Below, in pieces: positions 1 to 13,689 of a stretch of DNA of 64,000 nucleotides (the first letter of the stretch is position 1; each line of letters opens with the position of its first letter). The translations under genes and the position numbers were made by a program. The DNA lies in assembly GCA_030068145.1 (NCBI GenBank), contig JAPJBO010000977.1, positions 18,245 to 82,244 of the forward strand, given 5' to 3'. The notes under the pieces are model-generated. The model was not told the DNA's origin, made no database searches, and saw nothing but the letters and a program-made list of their open reading frames with translations. Origin of the DNA: Diplonema papillatum. Its lineage: Eukaryota > Euglenozoa > Diplonemea > Diplonemida > Diplonemidae.

Positions 1-742
1 GTAAGTGGCGAGGTCCAAACCATGAAAATTGGGTTTCACCTATCTTTTAAGCCTCCTCAGTCGAAAACTAGGCCGGAAAATGAAATTCCTGTCTCCAGAG
101 GACCCTTCAGGGCCCCCATGCATGGGTGCATGCTGCCGGCTTAAGTCAGTTTCATTTTTGTCGAAAAAAGTTTGCCCCCCCCTAGGCATAGTGGTCAAAC
201 GATTCGCATTATCGCATATTATCGCATTTGGGATTTGGGCGCCAATTATCGCATTTTCATTCGCATTATCGCACGATTATCGCATATTATCGCACATTAT
301 CGCACGTGCGATAATGATTATCGCACGATTATCGCACATTATCGCAGCTTCTTTGGAAGACCCGGAGCGAGGCAGGATGGCTTGTCAGGCGCAGAAAGTG
401 AGAAAAGGAGTCCGCGGAGCTCGTTGCGAGCCTTTCTCACTCGTACACTCCTCTAGAATGCGTCGGTCATCCGCCATGCTACCGTGACGCTTCGACAACT
501 GACATCCGACCACTACCAGTGTCACCTAACTTGACAACTACCATGGCTCGATCCCTTCTTGCGCGAACCGCCTTGGTTGGTGGTGGCTGGTGTGCAGAAG
601 CTTCGGTACGTTGTGGGTGTCCATCACGCTCTCAGAGTTCCTTGTATTTTCTCCTGCTTCATCCGGAAGTCGTCCACCGAACAACTCTTGCACTGGTAGG
701 CGCCGCCTGACATATCCATGACTTCGCACCCACTTCCGTACC
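1..742. other. Non-coding DNA with an ATTATCGCA repeat cluster
   Basis: I see no gene here. Between about 200 and 346 the 9-mer ATTATCGCA recurs about ten times with irregular spacing, in both orientations. Positions 296-315 form a perfect 20-bp palindrome made of two such units meeting head to head. The rest is unique-looking sequence without a recognisable protein. Confidence 0.6.
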
Positions 743-1170
743 CTACTCATAGCTGAGACCATCGTCAGCAACCCGACGACAGACAGATGCCTCTTGCAAT
801 GCCAATCTCTGGCTGGTGGGTGAGCTCACCTCGCGGGATCGCGTAGCGCTGCGGGCTCTCTTCTTCTTTGCAACTGCACGGCCTACGGCGGCGGCTAACG
901 CCTTGATGGGAAACTTCAGTTTCCATTGAGCGAAGGGTACGTCCTGCAGATACACGGGTTTGGAGCAAACTGCTTCTATGCCGTTTAACATCACTTTCGT
1001 CCTCCTTCCAGCTGCAAAACGTGGGCGGTGCATGATCCCGGCATTGCGGCGTACCCAGGCAGCGTAAGAGCATACACCTTGTCGCCACTTCCCGGGAAGG
1101 CTGAGGCTCCCGTGTCAGCAACGCCGAAGTCGCTGATGAAGACGATGAAAGAGAGCTTGCACGGTTGCTG
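743..1170 (-). pseudogene. Retroposon-family coding remnant (copy A)
   Basis: On the minus strand this segment encodes, across two frames, a peptide shared with two other places in the window (58106-58683 plus strand and 63143-63418 minus strand). The most conserved core is QWKLKFPIKALAAAVGRAVA followed by a lysine/arginine-rich stretch. An upstream block with a CADSG/VADTG and FPG motif matches the 58-kb copy at the DNA level. The reading frame shifts near 1015, so this copy is broken. It lacks the (CT)n tail of the others. I infer it is the C-terminal coding end of a retroposon; the protein family itself is not recognised. Confidence 0.5.
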
Positions 1171-1274
1171 ACCAGTGCTGATGGCCTGCCTCTTTTTAGC
1201 GCTGGTGCGTCGACATCTCTTACGGCGTTTATCTGGTTCCGGCTGTTTCACTGGGGCTCGCCGAGGTACAAGTC

Positions 1275-1593
1275 ATGGTTGGTCTTGTTTGTCGGCTGTG
1301 TGTCGAGTTCCAGCATGACACTGCCTTCGTGCAAGCCGGCTCATGGTCCTGTTGTCTTCTGAAGACCTCCATAATATTATGCTTCTTGCAGTGCAAGCCG
1401 ATCCTGCGGCCGTACCTCCTGCTGGCGACGGCGTCCATGGGAGCCCTCGCGCCACGGTTCAATTTCAACCTGGAGCATGTCGCGCGTGACCGCAACACCG
1501 ACGCCGACGCGCTGAGCAACGCGGCGATGGACCAGGTGCAAGCGCAGACATCTCCCGAGCAAGAACCAAGAAACCCCACGAGGAAGTTCACTA
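1275..1593 (+). pseudogene. Retrotransposon RNase H fragment (copy 1)
   Basis: The frame contains FNLEHVARDRNTDADALSNA at roughly 1467-1526. This resembles the C-terminal motif of RNase H domains in reverse-transcriptase polyproteins, where a histidine-valine-arginine element is followed by N..ADALAN. A related copy lies on the minus strand at 5935-6672 with the same spacing. There is no start codon context, and no RT domain or other catalytic RNase H motif is visible nearby, so this is an isolated fragment of a LINE or LTR polyprotein. Element class cannot be decided. Confidence 0.55.
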
Positions 1594-1727
1594 CGATTCC
1601 TCACTCCTCGTCATCAACGAGACTAGCCCGACAAGGCGGTTGCCAGCCAGCTTCTGAAGTACTGACTTCTCGCTCCCTAAATGTTACCACCACACAGCGA
1701 CAGCGTCCCCTCCGTAGGTTCTGCACC

Positions 1728-1768
1728 TGAAGGAAGTCAGGTGCAGAACTTGCACCTGACTTCCTTCA
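1728..1768. repeat. 18-bp perfect inverted repeat
   Basis: Positions 1728-1745 and 1751-1768 are exact reverse complements separated by a 5-nt loop (gaact). Transcribed RNA would form a stable hairpin. No gene is adjacent. Confidence 0.8.
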
Positions 1769-1945
1769 TACCCTTCCCCAGGTCTTCCACGAGTGACCCC
1801 GCTCGTTCTCGGGCCTCTTTGCTGTTTTTGGAGCTAGCTTTGCGACCGTCTTTGGAGCTGGCTTCGCGAGCATGGTTCTTCCTGTTGGGTATACGTTTAC
1901 TCCTGTACCCACTTGGTTGAGTACTGCCGGTGACTACGTATACGT

Positions 1946-1999
1946 GCGTACGCGTACGCGTACGCCAAAAAAAAAATCGGCGTACGCGTACGCGTACGC
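1946..1999. repeat. CGTACG-rich hairpin with oligo(A) loop
   Basis: Positions 1946-1966 and 1979-1999 form a perfect 21-bp inverted repeat built from alternating CG/TA steps, with a 12-nt loop of ten A plus TC. Alternating purine-pyrimidine arms of this kind are prone to cruciform or Z-DNA formation. Confidence 0.8.
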
Positions 2000-3161
2000 G
2001 TACGTACGGCCGTACGCTGACAGCATTGCCCTAGGGGGGGGGGGGGGGGGGGACAGCGCTCTTGTTAAGGATCAGCCACTTTGGCCGGATGGCCGGATAA
2101 ACCAGACCCCCCCCCCCCCCCCCCCCCCCTCTACAGTGCAGTTGCCTTGGAGGCTGGGTGGTCAAATTCTCTAAGGTGAAATGGTCAAAATTCCCTGCCA
2201 AAAGTGGGCCCACAAAAATTTTCCAAAGTGTGGTATTTGGGGTATTTGGGGCAAAAAAAAAATTTTTTTTTTCTGACCGCCCACCGTGGTGACCACCTTA
2301 GAGTGTGACAGGTAGCGTCTCCCCCCTCCACAGTGAAAATAGCCTGAGGGGGGGGGGAGGGGGGGGGGGTCAGCCGGCTGATGGATGGATGGATGGTTCT
2401 TAACAAGATGCCTGGGGGGGGAAACGGAAATGAGGCGAAACCCATGGTTTCTACGCGTTTTTTCGGCATTTTTGCCCCCCTACCCCAGGTTTTTCACCAA
2501 AAAAAAACTTTTCGAAATCTCAGCCATTCTGAGCCATCGAGCCATCGAGCCATCGAGCCACCAGTGGCTGCCACTGGCGGCTGCCACTGGCTGCCAGTGG
2601 CTGTCCCCCACACTGTCATCACGGTCACTGACAACTTGACAAACGTGACCACCGGTCTTCAGTCTACCGGAGTCTAGACCTGTTGTGAAGGGTCCACGAT
2701 TAGAAACCGTGTGCACAATTGTATTCCAAGGCAACTGCACCAAAACCAACTGTGTTCCAACACAATTCTATTCAGCTGGACGGACTCTGAAACCGGCCAA
2801 AAAAGACAATTGTATTCAAAGGACACAATTGTATTCCAAGACAATTGTATTTAGCCCCCCCCTGATATTTTCCTGTAGAGTTGATCAAGATAGTACATGT
2901 TTCCTTAGTAGTACGTTTTGTTCATGGTACGGTCTCGTATCCTGTTCTGTTCTGTAGGGCGGAACGAAGCCCGGGCCAGACGAGGCTGGGATAAGGTCCA
3001 AAACAGTACGTTCGCCAAGTTTGTGCCCATAACGGGTATACGGTCCAAGAAGTTTCCAAGCAGATCCAGACTCGAGAGAGCGTCACTGCTGCGTGTCTTG
3101 TTCCCGGATTAGGATGACACACACTACTACTACAAATATTGACAAATAATCAAACGAACAG
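2000..3161. other. Non-coding, homopolymer-rich DNA
   Basis: There is no recognisable gene. A G19 run (2034-2052) faces a C23 run (2107-2129), and a further G-rich block lies at about 2347-2370. Short satellites include GATG (about 2380-2396) and GCCATCGA (about 2536-2560). A CAATTGTATTCCAAG-like unit repeats between 2718 and 2850. The 3' end may hold the intron preceding the LamG gene. Confidence 0.5.
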
Positions 3162-4944
3162 GTGTGTGGACGACGATACAAGCCCATTTTCCCGGGGTGA
3201 CTGGTTCTGTGAATGCACTGGCGGCATGAGAGATCGAGCTCGTCCCGCAGTCTGCGCTGCCACGTCTTTTGTGCAAGATGCCTTGATTAGGTATAACGAA
3301 GGAGACGATCATGTCATCGGAAACGCCACCGATCTAGGGTTGTTTAACTCGTCGTTTGCTGTCTCGATGTGGTTGTACGGCGATACTTGTCCCGCTTCGG
3401 GTTGCACGTCTCACACACAGCAATATGTGTGGGATATAAGTCCGGTTTTTGGGTCGACGGACACCTCAGCGCCGAGGGGAGAAACATTATCCTTCGTCTA
3501 CCAAAGCAGAGAGTACAGTGTTTATTGGCCGAAGTCACGAAATTGCGCGGTGAAGAAAGATATGGTAGGGTATTACATCGACACGAACACGTGGCTGCAC
3601 CTCGTCATCAACTACGACATGGAGGCTCGAAACTTGACGATGTACGTGAACGGCGAAACGTACTTTGTCTGCGATGATTTTGATCCCTTCTACGGTACCG
3701 GACCGATCGCCATTGGCACGCGCTCGTCGGGGGGGTCATTCAGAGGGTATTTAAAAGAGTTCAGGATCTGGACACACGCCTTAACCAAAGAATCTATTGA
3801 TCGCTTGAATGTCCCCATGGAGCAACTGGATACCGTCGTTCCGGTTGTGTTGTTTTTGCAGACGAATTTTACGTTGAACCTGCTTCGATTCGCTTCGGCG
3901 AGTCAATACGGGTACGTAGCCGGAAATACGGTTACTTTGGGCATCCCCGCGGCCACAGCAGTGACGAACGAAGGCTGTCTACGTGGAGGCCCCACACCAA
4001 CGCCAACGGCTGTACCGGTGATCACCCCAGCACCACCGGCAAACACCGATGGTTGCGTGTTCATGAATCTGATTGGCTTCAGCTACACGACAGGCGTTGC
4101 CAACCAGCCGGCGGACTGTGATGGATCTTATACAGTTAGTGGCACCGGTGACCACTGGGTCAAGCATAACGGCCAGCGCGAGTTGTGGAGGTCCGCGGGT
4201 GATACGTACATTTGCACGCTCCCGGGTGGGTCTGTAAACTCGCCACATTTTGGGTTCTACAACGCCAGCTGGTGGGGGTCGCATTTGACGTGCGTGGTCT
4301 TCGCTACGCCGATGCCCACCCCGGTGCCGACGCCTTTGCCGCCTGGAAAAACGTATAGTCCTCCGACCAACGCGCCTCCAACGCCGCTCCCTGCGTGGGT
4401 CAAACCGACTAAGGCACCTGAAACTGTGCCTCCAGCTACCACAACTCCGGTATTCCTCACCTCGAGTCCAGGTTCGTCGTCGGAAAGTAGCACAAAGCAG
4501 CCAATCTGGGTCACTGCTACACCGGTATCTTCCTCCCCTGCAGGTGCAGCCGCTGGTTCACCGTCAGACGATTCCATTCCAGGCCATTTCTACCCGATTC
4601 TTGTTGTCTGTGGGCTCCTTCTTGTCGGGTCATGTGCTGTGTGGGTCCGCGTGTACCAAAAGCGCAAAGAGGATCTCGACCGGTTGAATGCGATCAAGGC
4701 AAAGATGAACAGCGGGGACGGGAGCCGCGTGCTAGACTTCCCGCTCGTGTACAGTCCGGATGGGAAGAAGAAATCGCTGCCCAACTTCGAAATGCCGGTG
4801 AATATGCAGGAAATGAGCACACACGCCCTCACACCAGCCACACCGAAAGTGCTTGGGGACCGACCTTCCTTCCGGCAGGTGGCAGAGATATCTCCTGCAG
4901 TCAGTTTCCGTTCACCCGGTCTCCCTGAGACTTACGTACTCTAG
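3162..4944 (+). CDS. LamG-like type I membrane protein (3' exon)
   Basis: The predicted protein looks like a cell-surface receptor or adhesion protein. Codons at about 3340-3790 encode a laminin-G/concanavalin-like jelly roll, with WLHLVINYD followed by MYVNGE and an AIGTRSSGG turn typical of LamG_3. A second Cys-containing extracellular segment follows (4045-4290). A Pro/Thr/Ser-rich stalk runs to about 4580. One membrane helix (PILVVCGLLLVGSCAVWV) lies at about 4593-4646, then a basic stop-transfer and a cytoplasmic tail of about 95 residues. No signal peptide or in-frame ATG precedes the Cys-rich start; the first ATG is at 3226. I therefore place a probable 3' splice acceptor (aacag) before 3162, with the signal sequence in an upstream exon I cannot find. 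Function beyond surface binding is inference. Confidence 0.7.
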
Positions 4945-5783
4945 CTTGACTCACAGTAGCTTGACCAACAGAAACAGTTCTAAACCACAATGCATACCAC
5001 TCATTCCACGAACACGTGTCACAGATTTTGCTTCGTGCGATCCGCCATGTTTAGGCCTACACTCTAGTGTGAGGCAGAATCGTGTTGGGACATCAACCCC
5101 ACCGTCTGGGAGACCTGGTACTGGATCCCTATAGTGATCGGTTGGGGAAGGTGCAAAAGTGGGGACTGCTACAGTAGTCCCGCACGGGACTTGGTCCTCG
5201 TGTGAGACAAATGAGCTTGTAACCCGCTTTGAGAACTCCGGGGTCCGGCATGTGTGCCGTTTTGACGAGATCCATGTTGGCTTCCTACTCATGGGCGACC
5301 AAGGCAGGGACTCACAACTCAAACGACGAACCATACCGCATACAAGTGTCGTCTCCCGTCTGGCCAATCTGAAACACGACGATGCCCGGCGCAACGATTG
5401 TATCGTTATGGCGAAGGTAGTGCTCCTTTCGCGGTATTGCACGGCGGAGAGTGGGCAGACTGCGTCCGGTCGGCGTGCGACCCCTCGCCATTGACTTGGT
5501 GGGGATGCTGCACTTTCGATGTTTCGATTTGACATTTTCCCAGAGGCGAAAGCACCTTTTCATGACCAAATCAGTAAAACGGGGTCCATTACAGAAGACC
5601 AGGCGAGGACTGGGTTGGACCCCGCCCTTGACAAGCCCATTTAAACACGTACTTGGATTTCGTCGTAGTTGAAAATAGAACAATGAAAGTATGAAAAAGA
5701 GAGAGAAAAGGAAAATAAATAGCCGAAGGGCGCCCATCATCTTGGACCCAAGCAAGGATCAGGACGGGGGAGACCCTGCCTGA
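4945..5783. other. Intergenic, no gene seen
   Basis: This is the downstream flank of the LamG-type gene. Short frames on both strands show no family resemblance, and no repeat is obvious. Confidence 0.4.
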
Positions 5784-5850
5784 AGGAACCAACCACCCCC
5801 GGGTGGGCTAGTCTGACACGAGTTGTCAACGGGGGAAAAAAAAAGAACAG
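5784..5850 (+). repeat. Two-hairpin, A-tailed short repeat (copy 1)
   Basis: The core GGGCTAGTCTGACACGAG followed by TTGTCA and a G-rich stretch ends in an A9 run. The same arrangement recurs at 8460-8520. In both, GGG(T)GGGC-type and TGACA-N5-TGTCA hairpins precede the A tract. The layout suggests a small polyadenylated retroposon end, but only two copies are visible. Confidence 0.5.
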
Positions 5851-5851
5851 C

Positions 5852-5879
5852 TGTGTGTGTGTGTGTGTGTGTGTGTGTG
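5852..5879. repeat. (TG)14 microsatellite
   Basis: This is an uninterrupted TG tract next to the sequence 5892-5921. The reverse complement of 5892-5921 is found again beside a (CA)n tract at 23667-23728. Confidence 0.9.
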
Positions 5880-5934
5880 GAATTCAATTATGAGTAACCC
5901 CTGCTGCGGAATATAGCCCAAGCTTTTAGCTTTC

Positions 5935-8459
<2,525 letters not shown>

Positions 8460-8520
8460 AAATCAACTGCCTTCGGGTAGGCTAGTCTGACACTAGTTGT
8501 CGTCGGGAAAAAAAAAAAAA
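8460..8520 (+). repeat. Two-hairpin, A-tailed short repeat (copy 2)
   Basis: This copy matches 5784-5850 around GGCTAGTCTGACACTAG plus TTGTC and ends in a long A run. It ends about 40 bp before the kelch start codon at 8562, so it may form part of the 5' leader or proximal promoter. That role is inference from position only. Confidence 0.5.
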
Positions 8521-8561
8521 ATGCCAGGTTCCCTGGGTCGTGCTCAAAGAAAAATCAAGAA

Positions 8562-9584
8562 ATGACCGATCCGATCATGCTCGGCACGTGGGAAGTCAAG
8601 CAAGTCGTTCTGTCGTCGAACCACGCCGGAAGCGAGGACTGGGTGGAGCTGGCCGCCCATCGCGGACACAGCGCAGCCGCTGGCGAGGCGGTCGAAGGGA
8701 GGATTGGTGTCATCGCGGGACCAGACAGAGCGTACTGCGTTGACTTACGGTCCATGCGCAAGGTTGCCCGCGGCGTTCAAGTCTACCCCGCGGAAGAAAT
8801 GCACCCCTCGACTTCCATTACGGGCCCGTGTGCAGCGATAGCCGCCGGGTTGCTGGTCGTTGGCGAACACGAAGCAGTCGTTTTGCCCTGGAAACCAGAA
8901 GCCGAGGCAGCAGCCCCATCCCCTACGCCTGCTCCCCTTCACGGCCACTCCATCGTAGCGCACGCAGGAGATGCCTACGTGTTTGACGGGGCTTCCGCCT
9001 CGTTGTGGAAAGTGGTGTGCTCCGAAGCGGAGGCGGGCGTTTCTTTCGAGAAGGTAAACGCGTCCGGCGACGCGCCGAGCCAGCGGCGGAATCAGGCCAT
9101 GGCCAGCGTGGCCGGGTGCCTGTTCGTGCATGGCGGCGCGGGGACTGATGCTGAGCTGTATGCCTTCAACCTCGCCACCCAGTCGTGGCACTGTTTGAAG
9201 ACGGGCGGTGCCGCTGACGTGCAGCCACCAGGCCTGGAAGGACACTCGCTGACGGTAGTTGGAAGGCGCCTGGTGCTGTTTGGCGGGTTAGTTGGAGGCG
9301 ACCCGTGGAATGTGAACACCGAGCTGTACGTAGCAACCTTAGAAGACGGAGGCGCCGTGGACTGGTCTGCGGGACGTGGCCGCAATCCCAACGACGAGTC
9401 GAAACCGTCTCCTCGTGGGTACCACGCCGCCACAGCGGTGGTGACGCCTTCCGGGCTCGCACTCGCAGTGTTCGGTGGCGTCAATCAATCAAACGAGGCC
9501 ATCGTCCACTCCCCGATCTACCTGTTGCGCTTCAAAGACGCCCTCGCTGCAGAGACCGCCGATGGCTGGAAGCTCAACGATGCG
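8562..9584 (+). CDS. Kelch-repeat protein (first exon or 5' part)
   Basis: The frame opens with ATG at 8562. It encodes beta-propeller blades of kelch type, with hydrophobic stretches ending in double glycine or an equivalent: DAYVFDGASAS, CLFVHGGAGTD, RLVLFGGLVGG and LAVFGGVNQS, each followed by a loop and an aromatic (SLWKV, SWHCL). Blade spacing is about 50-60 residues. Such proteins usually act as protein-binding scaffolds in the cytoplasm. After codon 341 (KLNDA) a good 5' splice site (GTATTG at 9585) occurs. The open frame past it to 9773 turns into low-similarity sequence and runs into a repeat, so I end the exon at 9584. The propeller looks incomplete, and no downstream exon is recognised. 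Confidence 0.7.
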
Positions 9585-9770
9585 GTATTGTTTTTTCTCG
9601 TTCGGTCAGGGCAGCAGAAAATGAGGGCAACAGGTCGGCGAGAAGGAGGCCAGCCCCACTGCGGTTCTCCCGACGAGAGCTGGCAACTGGCAGCGACCGC
9701 CACACATTTTCTAAACCCGTCGGACCCAAGAGCTAATGCAAGTGAAACGGCGAATACGAAATCATTTTCG

Positions 9771-9844
9771 TAGTGGGGCGACCGGGTACTCCTCGGAGAG
9801 ATGGTCCCTGCACTCTAACTCGTCTCTCTCTCTCTCTCTCTCTC
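9771..9844 (+). mobile_element. Short 3' end of the (CT)n-tailed retroposon (copy D)
   Basis: Positions 9771-9844 are nearly identical to the last 70 bp of the element inserted at 58106-58683, including the CGGAGAGATGGTCCCTGCAC core and the CT tail. Only the 3' terminus is present, as expected for a strongly 5'-truncated retroposon copy. It lies just downstream of the kelch exon, probably in an intron. Confidence 0.7.
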
Positions 9845-12776
9845 ATTTTTTTTCTTGAAAGTATGCCAATACTGCAGGGAATAGTTGACTAGACCTCTTG
9901 AGTTTGTGCTGACCACGAATAGGGGAGTCGGGAGAACCTACAAAGCCAAAAGCAGGACCGACCCCCCCGTTCGTGAGAAAAAGCGAAGAATAAAAGCACC
10001 TTCTTTTTTCCATCTATCTTTGTCAAGAGCTGCAACTCAACTATTCCCACAGAACGTCAAGCGGACGGTCGGACGCCATCTGGCCTTCTGCGACTGCACT
10101 GTGAGCTGAGCTGGCCGTCAGTCTGCCAGGTGGAGTTCTCGCACAAAACGGAGACAAGTAGTACCGTGTTAGTTACGCCTATCTTGATGTATTTTGTCTC
10201 CCGACGAGGGCGTCGTGAGCCCCATGCAGCGTTCGACTTACTGTTGCCTTGAGCCAGATGGCGGGACTGAGCTTCAGCTGCGTCGCTCGTGAACGTGACG
10301 TCTCACTCCAAGAAGTAGCACCGAATGTCAACACCAAGGTCTTGCAGTTGGGAATTCGGTGCACCTGCGCAGTAAGCTTACGGGGAACGATGAACGGCAG
10401 AGCGATTCTATTTGTTGAGGGAAGACTGCGCATCGTACGCGGCTGAATCAGGGGGTTTCATCAGGGGTTTTCCCAACCCGATGCCCTTTGTACCCGTGTT
10501 ATTGGGGAACGAAGCGAAACACGGAAGGCCCCTCACCACTTGAAATTCACTTGTTGCCCCCATTCGCTTTGCCGGGAGAGAGGCGGCACTTGATCGTAGC
10601 CCGACAAAAAAAATACCCTCGAACAATCTCCTGTTCCCGGTTCCGAACCCACGAGACGAAAGTTCGCGAAACTGACTGGCCCACCATACAAACAAAATCC
10701 GAAGAAGGAAACAAGTCCAAACAATTGAGGAAAGAAGAACCGCTGGTAACGCCACACGCAACGATGAGAATGAGAAGGCTGGGTTTCAAGGCAAGCCGGC
10801 ACGTTGCTTGGCTCGCTGTTGCCCCGTGGTACGAGTTCAAGCAAAAGACAAGGCGATCTAGGTGGTCAGCCCAACGTAACACGACGACACCCGCAGTTTG
10901 TTCTTCGACTCGCTTGGATGGCTCACTGCCTCGCGAAACCAGGGACGGCAAATTGGTCCTCACTCTCCCCAAAAAAAGAAAGGCCGACCTTCCCCTTGCT
11001 CAGCGCGCGTGGCGTGACCCCTGAAGCAACCCGATTGTCTCGGCAAACTGCGTTTTGGCCGACTCGCTTATCAGGCACGTGTTCCCCCCATGTTTGATCC
11101 TTCGGATCATCGAAGGGTTCCAAGATTGCCCGAGTTCGAGACCGAGTTCCCACGAACCCTGTCCGCGTGTCTTGAATAAATTAGAACGCGCGGCGGCTTC
11201 CCTTTTTACGCTCGCACAGCATTTCAGGACCCACACATTCTGGACGCACTCAAGCGACTCGAGCATCGGTGTGTCTACATGTTCCAATCAAGTTGCCTTA
11301 TGCGCGTGTGTTTGCGCGTGCCGGTCCCAGAAAAGTCGTGTCAAAACAAGGGCCGACACGGATCCTTGCTCAGATTCGCGGCAGAAAACTGCTCCTTTTG
11401 CTGGACTTTTCTTGCCTTGAACACCAGTCTATAAATCGTCAGGCGGAGACCTCTTCTTCCGATCTCGTCTCAAAAAAAGGAATCGAAAAGAAAAAATGGG
11501 TCGATACTGCCGGCAGAACCACCCAGGGAGAACGACAAGGGAGAACGTACAAACATCAGTCGGCAACACAAAGCACGTCTTCTCCTGGGAGGATTGCGTC
11601 GATAAATTCGTACCGAGCCAGAGAAGCTAACCGTGCCGACATGTGCCTGCCTAACTCAGGCAACTCTTCAGGTACGAGCCATCCCTAGCCCACCTTCCTC
11701 TCTTACCTTCAAAACAGACGAAAAAGGAAGGGTGAAGTTTATTCAAGAGTTGTTCTCACGCGGATCGACAAAAGACCCGCCGTTGAGCCCCAACTAATGG
11801 TTTGCTTGGAAGATCACGAGCTAAGTGCGCACAACACTTGCGGCAAAAGGAAAAAATGCCGGGACCCAGAACACCACAGGGAACCCGTTGTCTCTCCTGA
11901 CTTCCTTCCTTGCTTACGGAGTCTTGCACTCACCTTTTTCTCACCTTTCCTTCGAAGAAGACTTGATGCGTGCGCAGTGCTTCTGCCTTAACTACAACGG
12001 CCTCTCGGAGTTGGGACCGGCCAAAAGGTACGGAAACGCCGCGAGACAACGTCTTTCCTGTACGTCTACTTGCCCGTCCCATCACCATCATTCGTGCATT
12101 ACACTCGCAGCTTCGTAGCATGTTGCGCATTCCGCTTTTCCTTTCTGAGCAGCAAGGCGTCGTTGGATGGGCGAGAGAGACGTAGGTACCCAGCTACCAA
12201 GCCCGAAGGCGCACTGAGCCATGCCAGCCGCGCGGCTGAGAGATGCGTGTCTCCGTTCAGAGGATGGGTGGATCACGGCCTTTGTTGAATGATTTTGGCT
12301 CGGCCATGCATCCATCGTAGTGACGCGCGAGTGAATACCGAAGCGCAACGTCGTCGACACGTCGGTCGAAGCCACCGTGATAAGCACTTTCAACTCAGTC
12401 GAAGCAAAGCGCTGCTACGACGCACGATTTCAATTCCCTGGCTCAAGGTGTGGTTCGTCTCTGCCCGGGTGTTTGCTGTGCTCAAGCGTTGAGCAGTAGT
12501 ATCGGCAGTCAACGGAGGGTCGAAGAGACGCTACGAGCTGGGCAGGGATACCCTTCAAAAACTCGAGGAGTTGGCAGGTGGAGGCGGTGCCACTCTCCCT
12601 TACCCTCTCGCAGAACAGCATTCCCAGCTGAGACACCTCAGTACGGCGCCCCTTGACCCACTCCATCTAATAGTATCTTCGCCGTATAGTCGCACGACTG
12701 ACACATCAATCATAGACCGAACTTTCAGGAGAGGGCAAAGCTTCTGAAAAGAAACGGCAACAAGCACATACACACA
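9845..12776. other. Long gene-poor interval
   Basis: No gene is supportable over nearly 3 kb. A fragment of the hairpin repeat family (GAAGACTTGATGC, then GCAG-TGCTT-CTGC) lies at 11951-11994. The last 100 bp form the leader of the ankyrin gene. Frames up to about 180 codons on both strands lack domain resemblance. Confidence 0.5.
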
Positions 12777-13403
12777 ATGGCGTACGATGACGCAGCAGAC
12801 ACACCGCTGTGGGAGGCGGCGGCAGTGGGCAACGTCGAGCGTGTCCGGGAGCTGCTGTGCTTTGGGGAAGACCCAGACAAGCGGTACGAGGGGCAGACAT
12901 CGTTGATGTTTGCGGCCGCCGGCGGGCACCTGGCCGCGTGCCAGCTTTTGATAGCGAACGGCGCCGACGTGCACCTGCGCGACTCCTACCAGCAGACCAG
13001 CCTGCACTGGGCCGCGCGGAAGAAGCGGCCTGAGATTGTGCGCCTGCTGCTTTCGGAAGGGAGCGACCCGCATGCCCGCAGCATTCTGTACGGGGAAACA
13101 CCCGCCGACATCGCGAGGCTCTCGGGCGACGTCGTCCTCGTCCGGCTTCTCGTCTACGAGCTGCCTTCGGTGGCACCCAGCCGAAGGCCGCCGTGTGGCG
13201 TGGACACCAAGGAGGCCGGCGGCAACCCGGCGCCGGAGCCCCCGCAGCCGGTTCCGAAGCTGCCGAGGCCTGGCGTGAAACCCCCCGTGCAGCCCGCGTC
13301 GCCCGCAATCGACGCGGCCCCCCCGCCGGTCGTCGCGCCCCCGATTCCCGAGAGGAAGCGCGTGCCTCCGCCGCCCGAGCGGCTGACCAGTGTGGGTGCG
13401 TGA
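12777..13403 (+). CDS. Ankyrin-repeat protein with proline-rich tail
   Basis: ATG at 12777 sits in a good context after an A/C-rich leader. Four consecutive ankyrin repeats cover residues 7-130; diagnostic pieces are TPLWEAAAVGN, TSLMFAAAGGH, TSLHWAARKK and ETPADIARLSG, each followed by a hydrophobic helix such as VRLLLSEGSDP. Ankyrin stacks mediate protein-protein contact. The C-terminal 75 residues are rich in proline (PPPERL), possibly binding SH3- or WW-like partners. The frame stops at 13401, but a possible donor (GTGGGT at 13391) means a further exon cannot be excluded. No enzyme domain is present. Confidence 0.75.
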   Translation: MAYDDAADTPLWEAAAVGNVERVRELLCFGEDPDKRYEGQTSLMFAAAGGHLAACQLLIANGADVHLRDSYQQTSLHWAARKKRPEIVRLLLSEGSDPHARSILYGETPADIARLSGDVVLVRLLVYELPSVAPSRRPPCGVDTKEAGGNPAPEPPQPVPKLPRPGVKPPVQPASPAIDAAPPPVVAPPIPERKRVPPPPERLTSVGA

Positions 13404-13689
13404 CCCCCCCTCCACGTGCCGAACGACGGTATCTCCGAGTAATTGCACGACACACCCACACACACCCAGCCACGTGCGCGCGCAACGTGCCGATCTGTCC
13501 CACCTGCCGCCAGTTTCTGCTGTGCGTACCACCCGCAGCATTTTGTTCAGAGAACACGAAGTGATCCAACGAATACGGAATGTGGAAGTTAGCGTGCTAC
13601 ACGCAACTTGCTGCTGCAGCCGCCAGCGCTCTTCCTTGACTAACTTTGTAGGAAGTACCCCGGGAAGCCGCCAGCGGCACATGACCAAG
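13404..13689. other. Short intergenic flank
   Basis: This is sequence between the ankyrin gene and the MITE. No feature is recognised in it. Confidence 0.4.

Noticed and set aside
1130..1155. CTGATGA...GAAA resembling a hammerhead ribozyme core
   Set aside because: The 7 nt between the two boxes cannot form stem II, and the site lies within a coding remnant on the other strand. I also found no convincing hammerhead core around the Penelope-like element, where such motifs are known in some families.
9585..9773. C-terminal extension of the kelch protein
   Set aside because: The frame stays open but loses propeller character right after a GT donor and runs into a retroposon 3' end, so it is more likely intron read-through.
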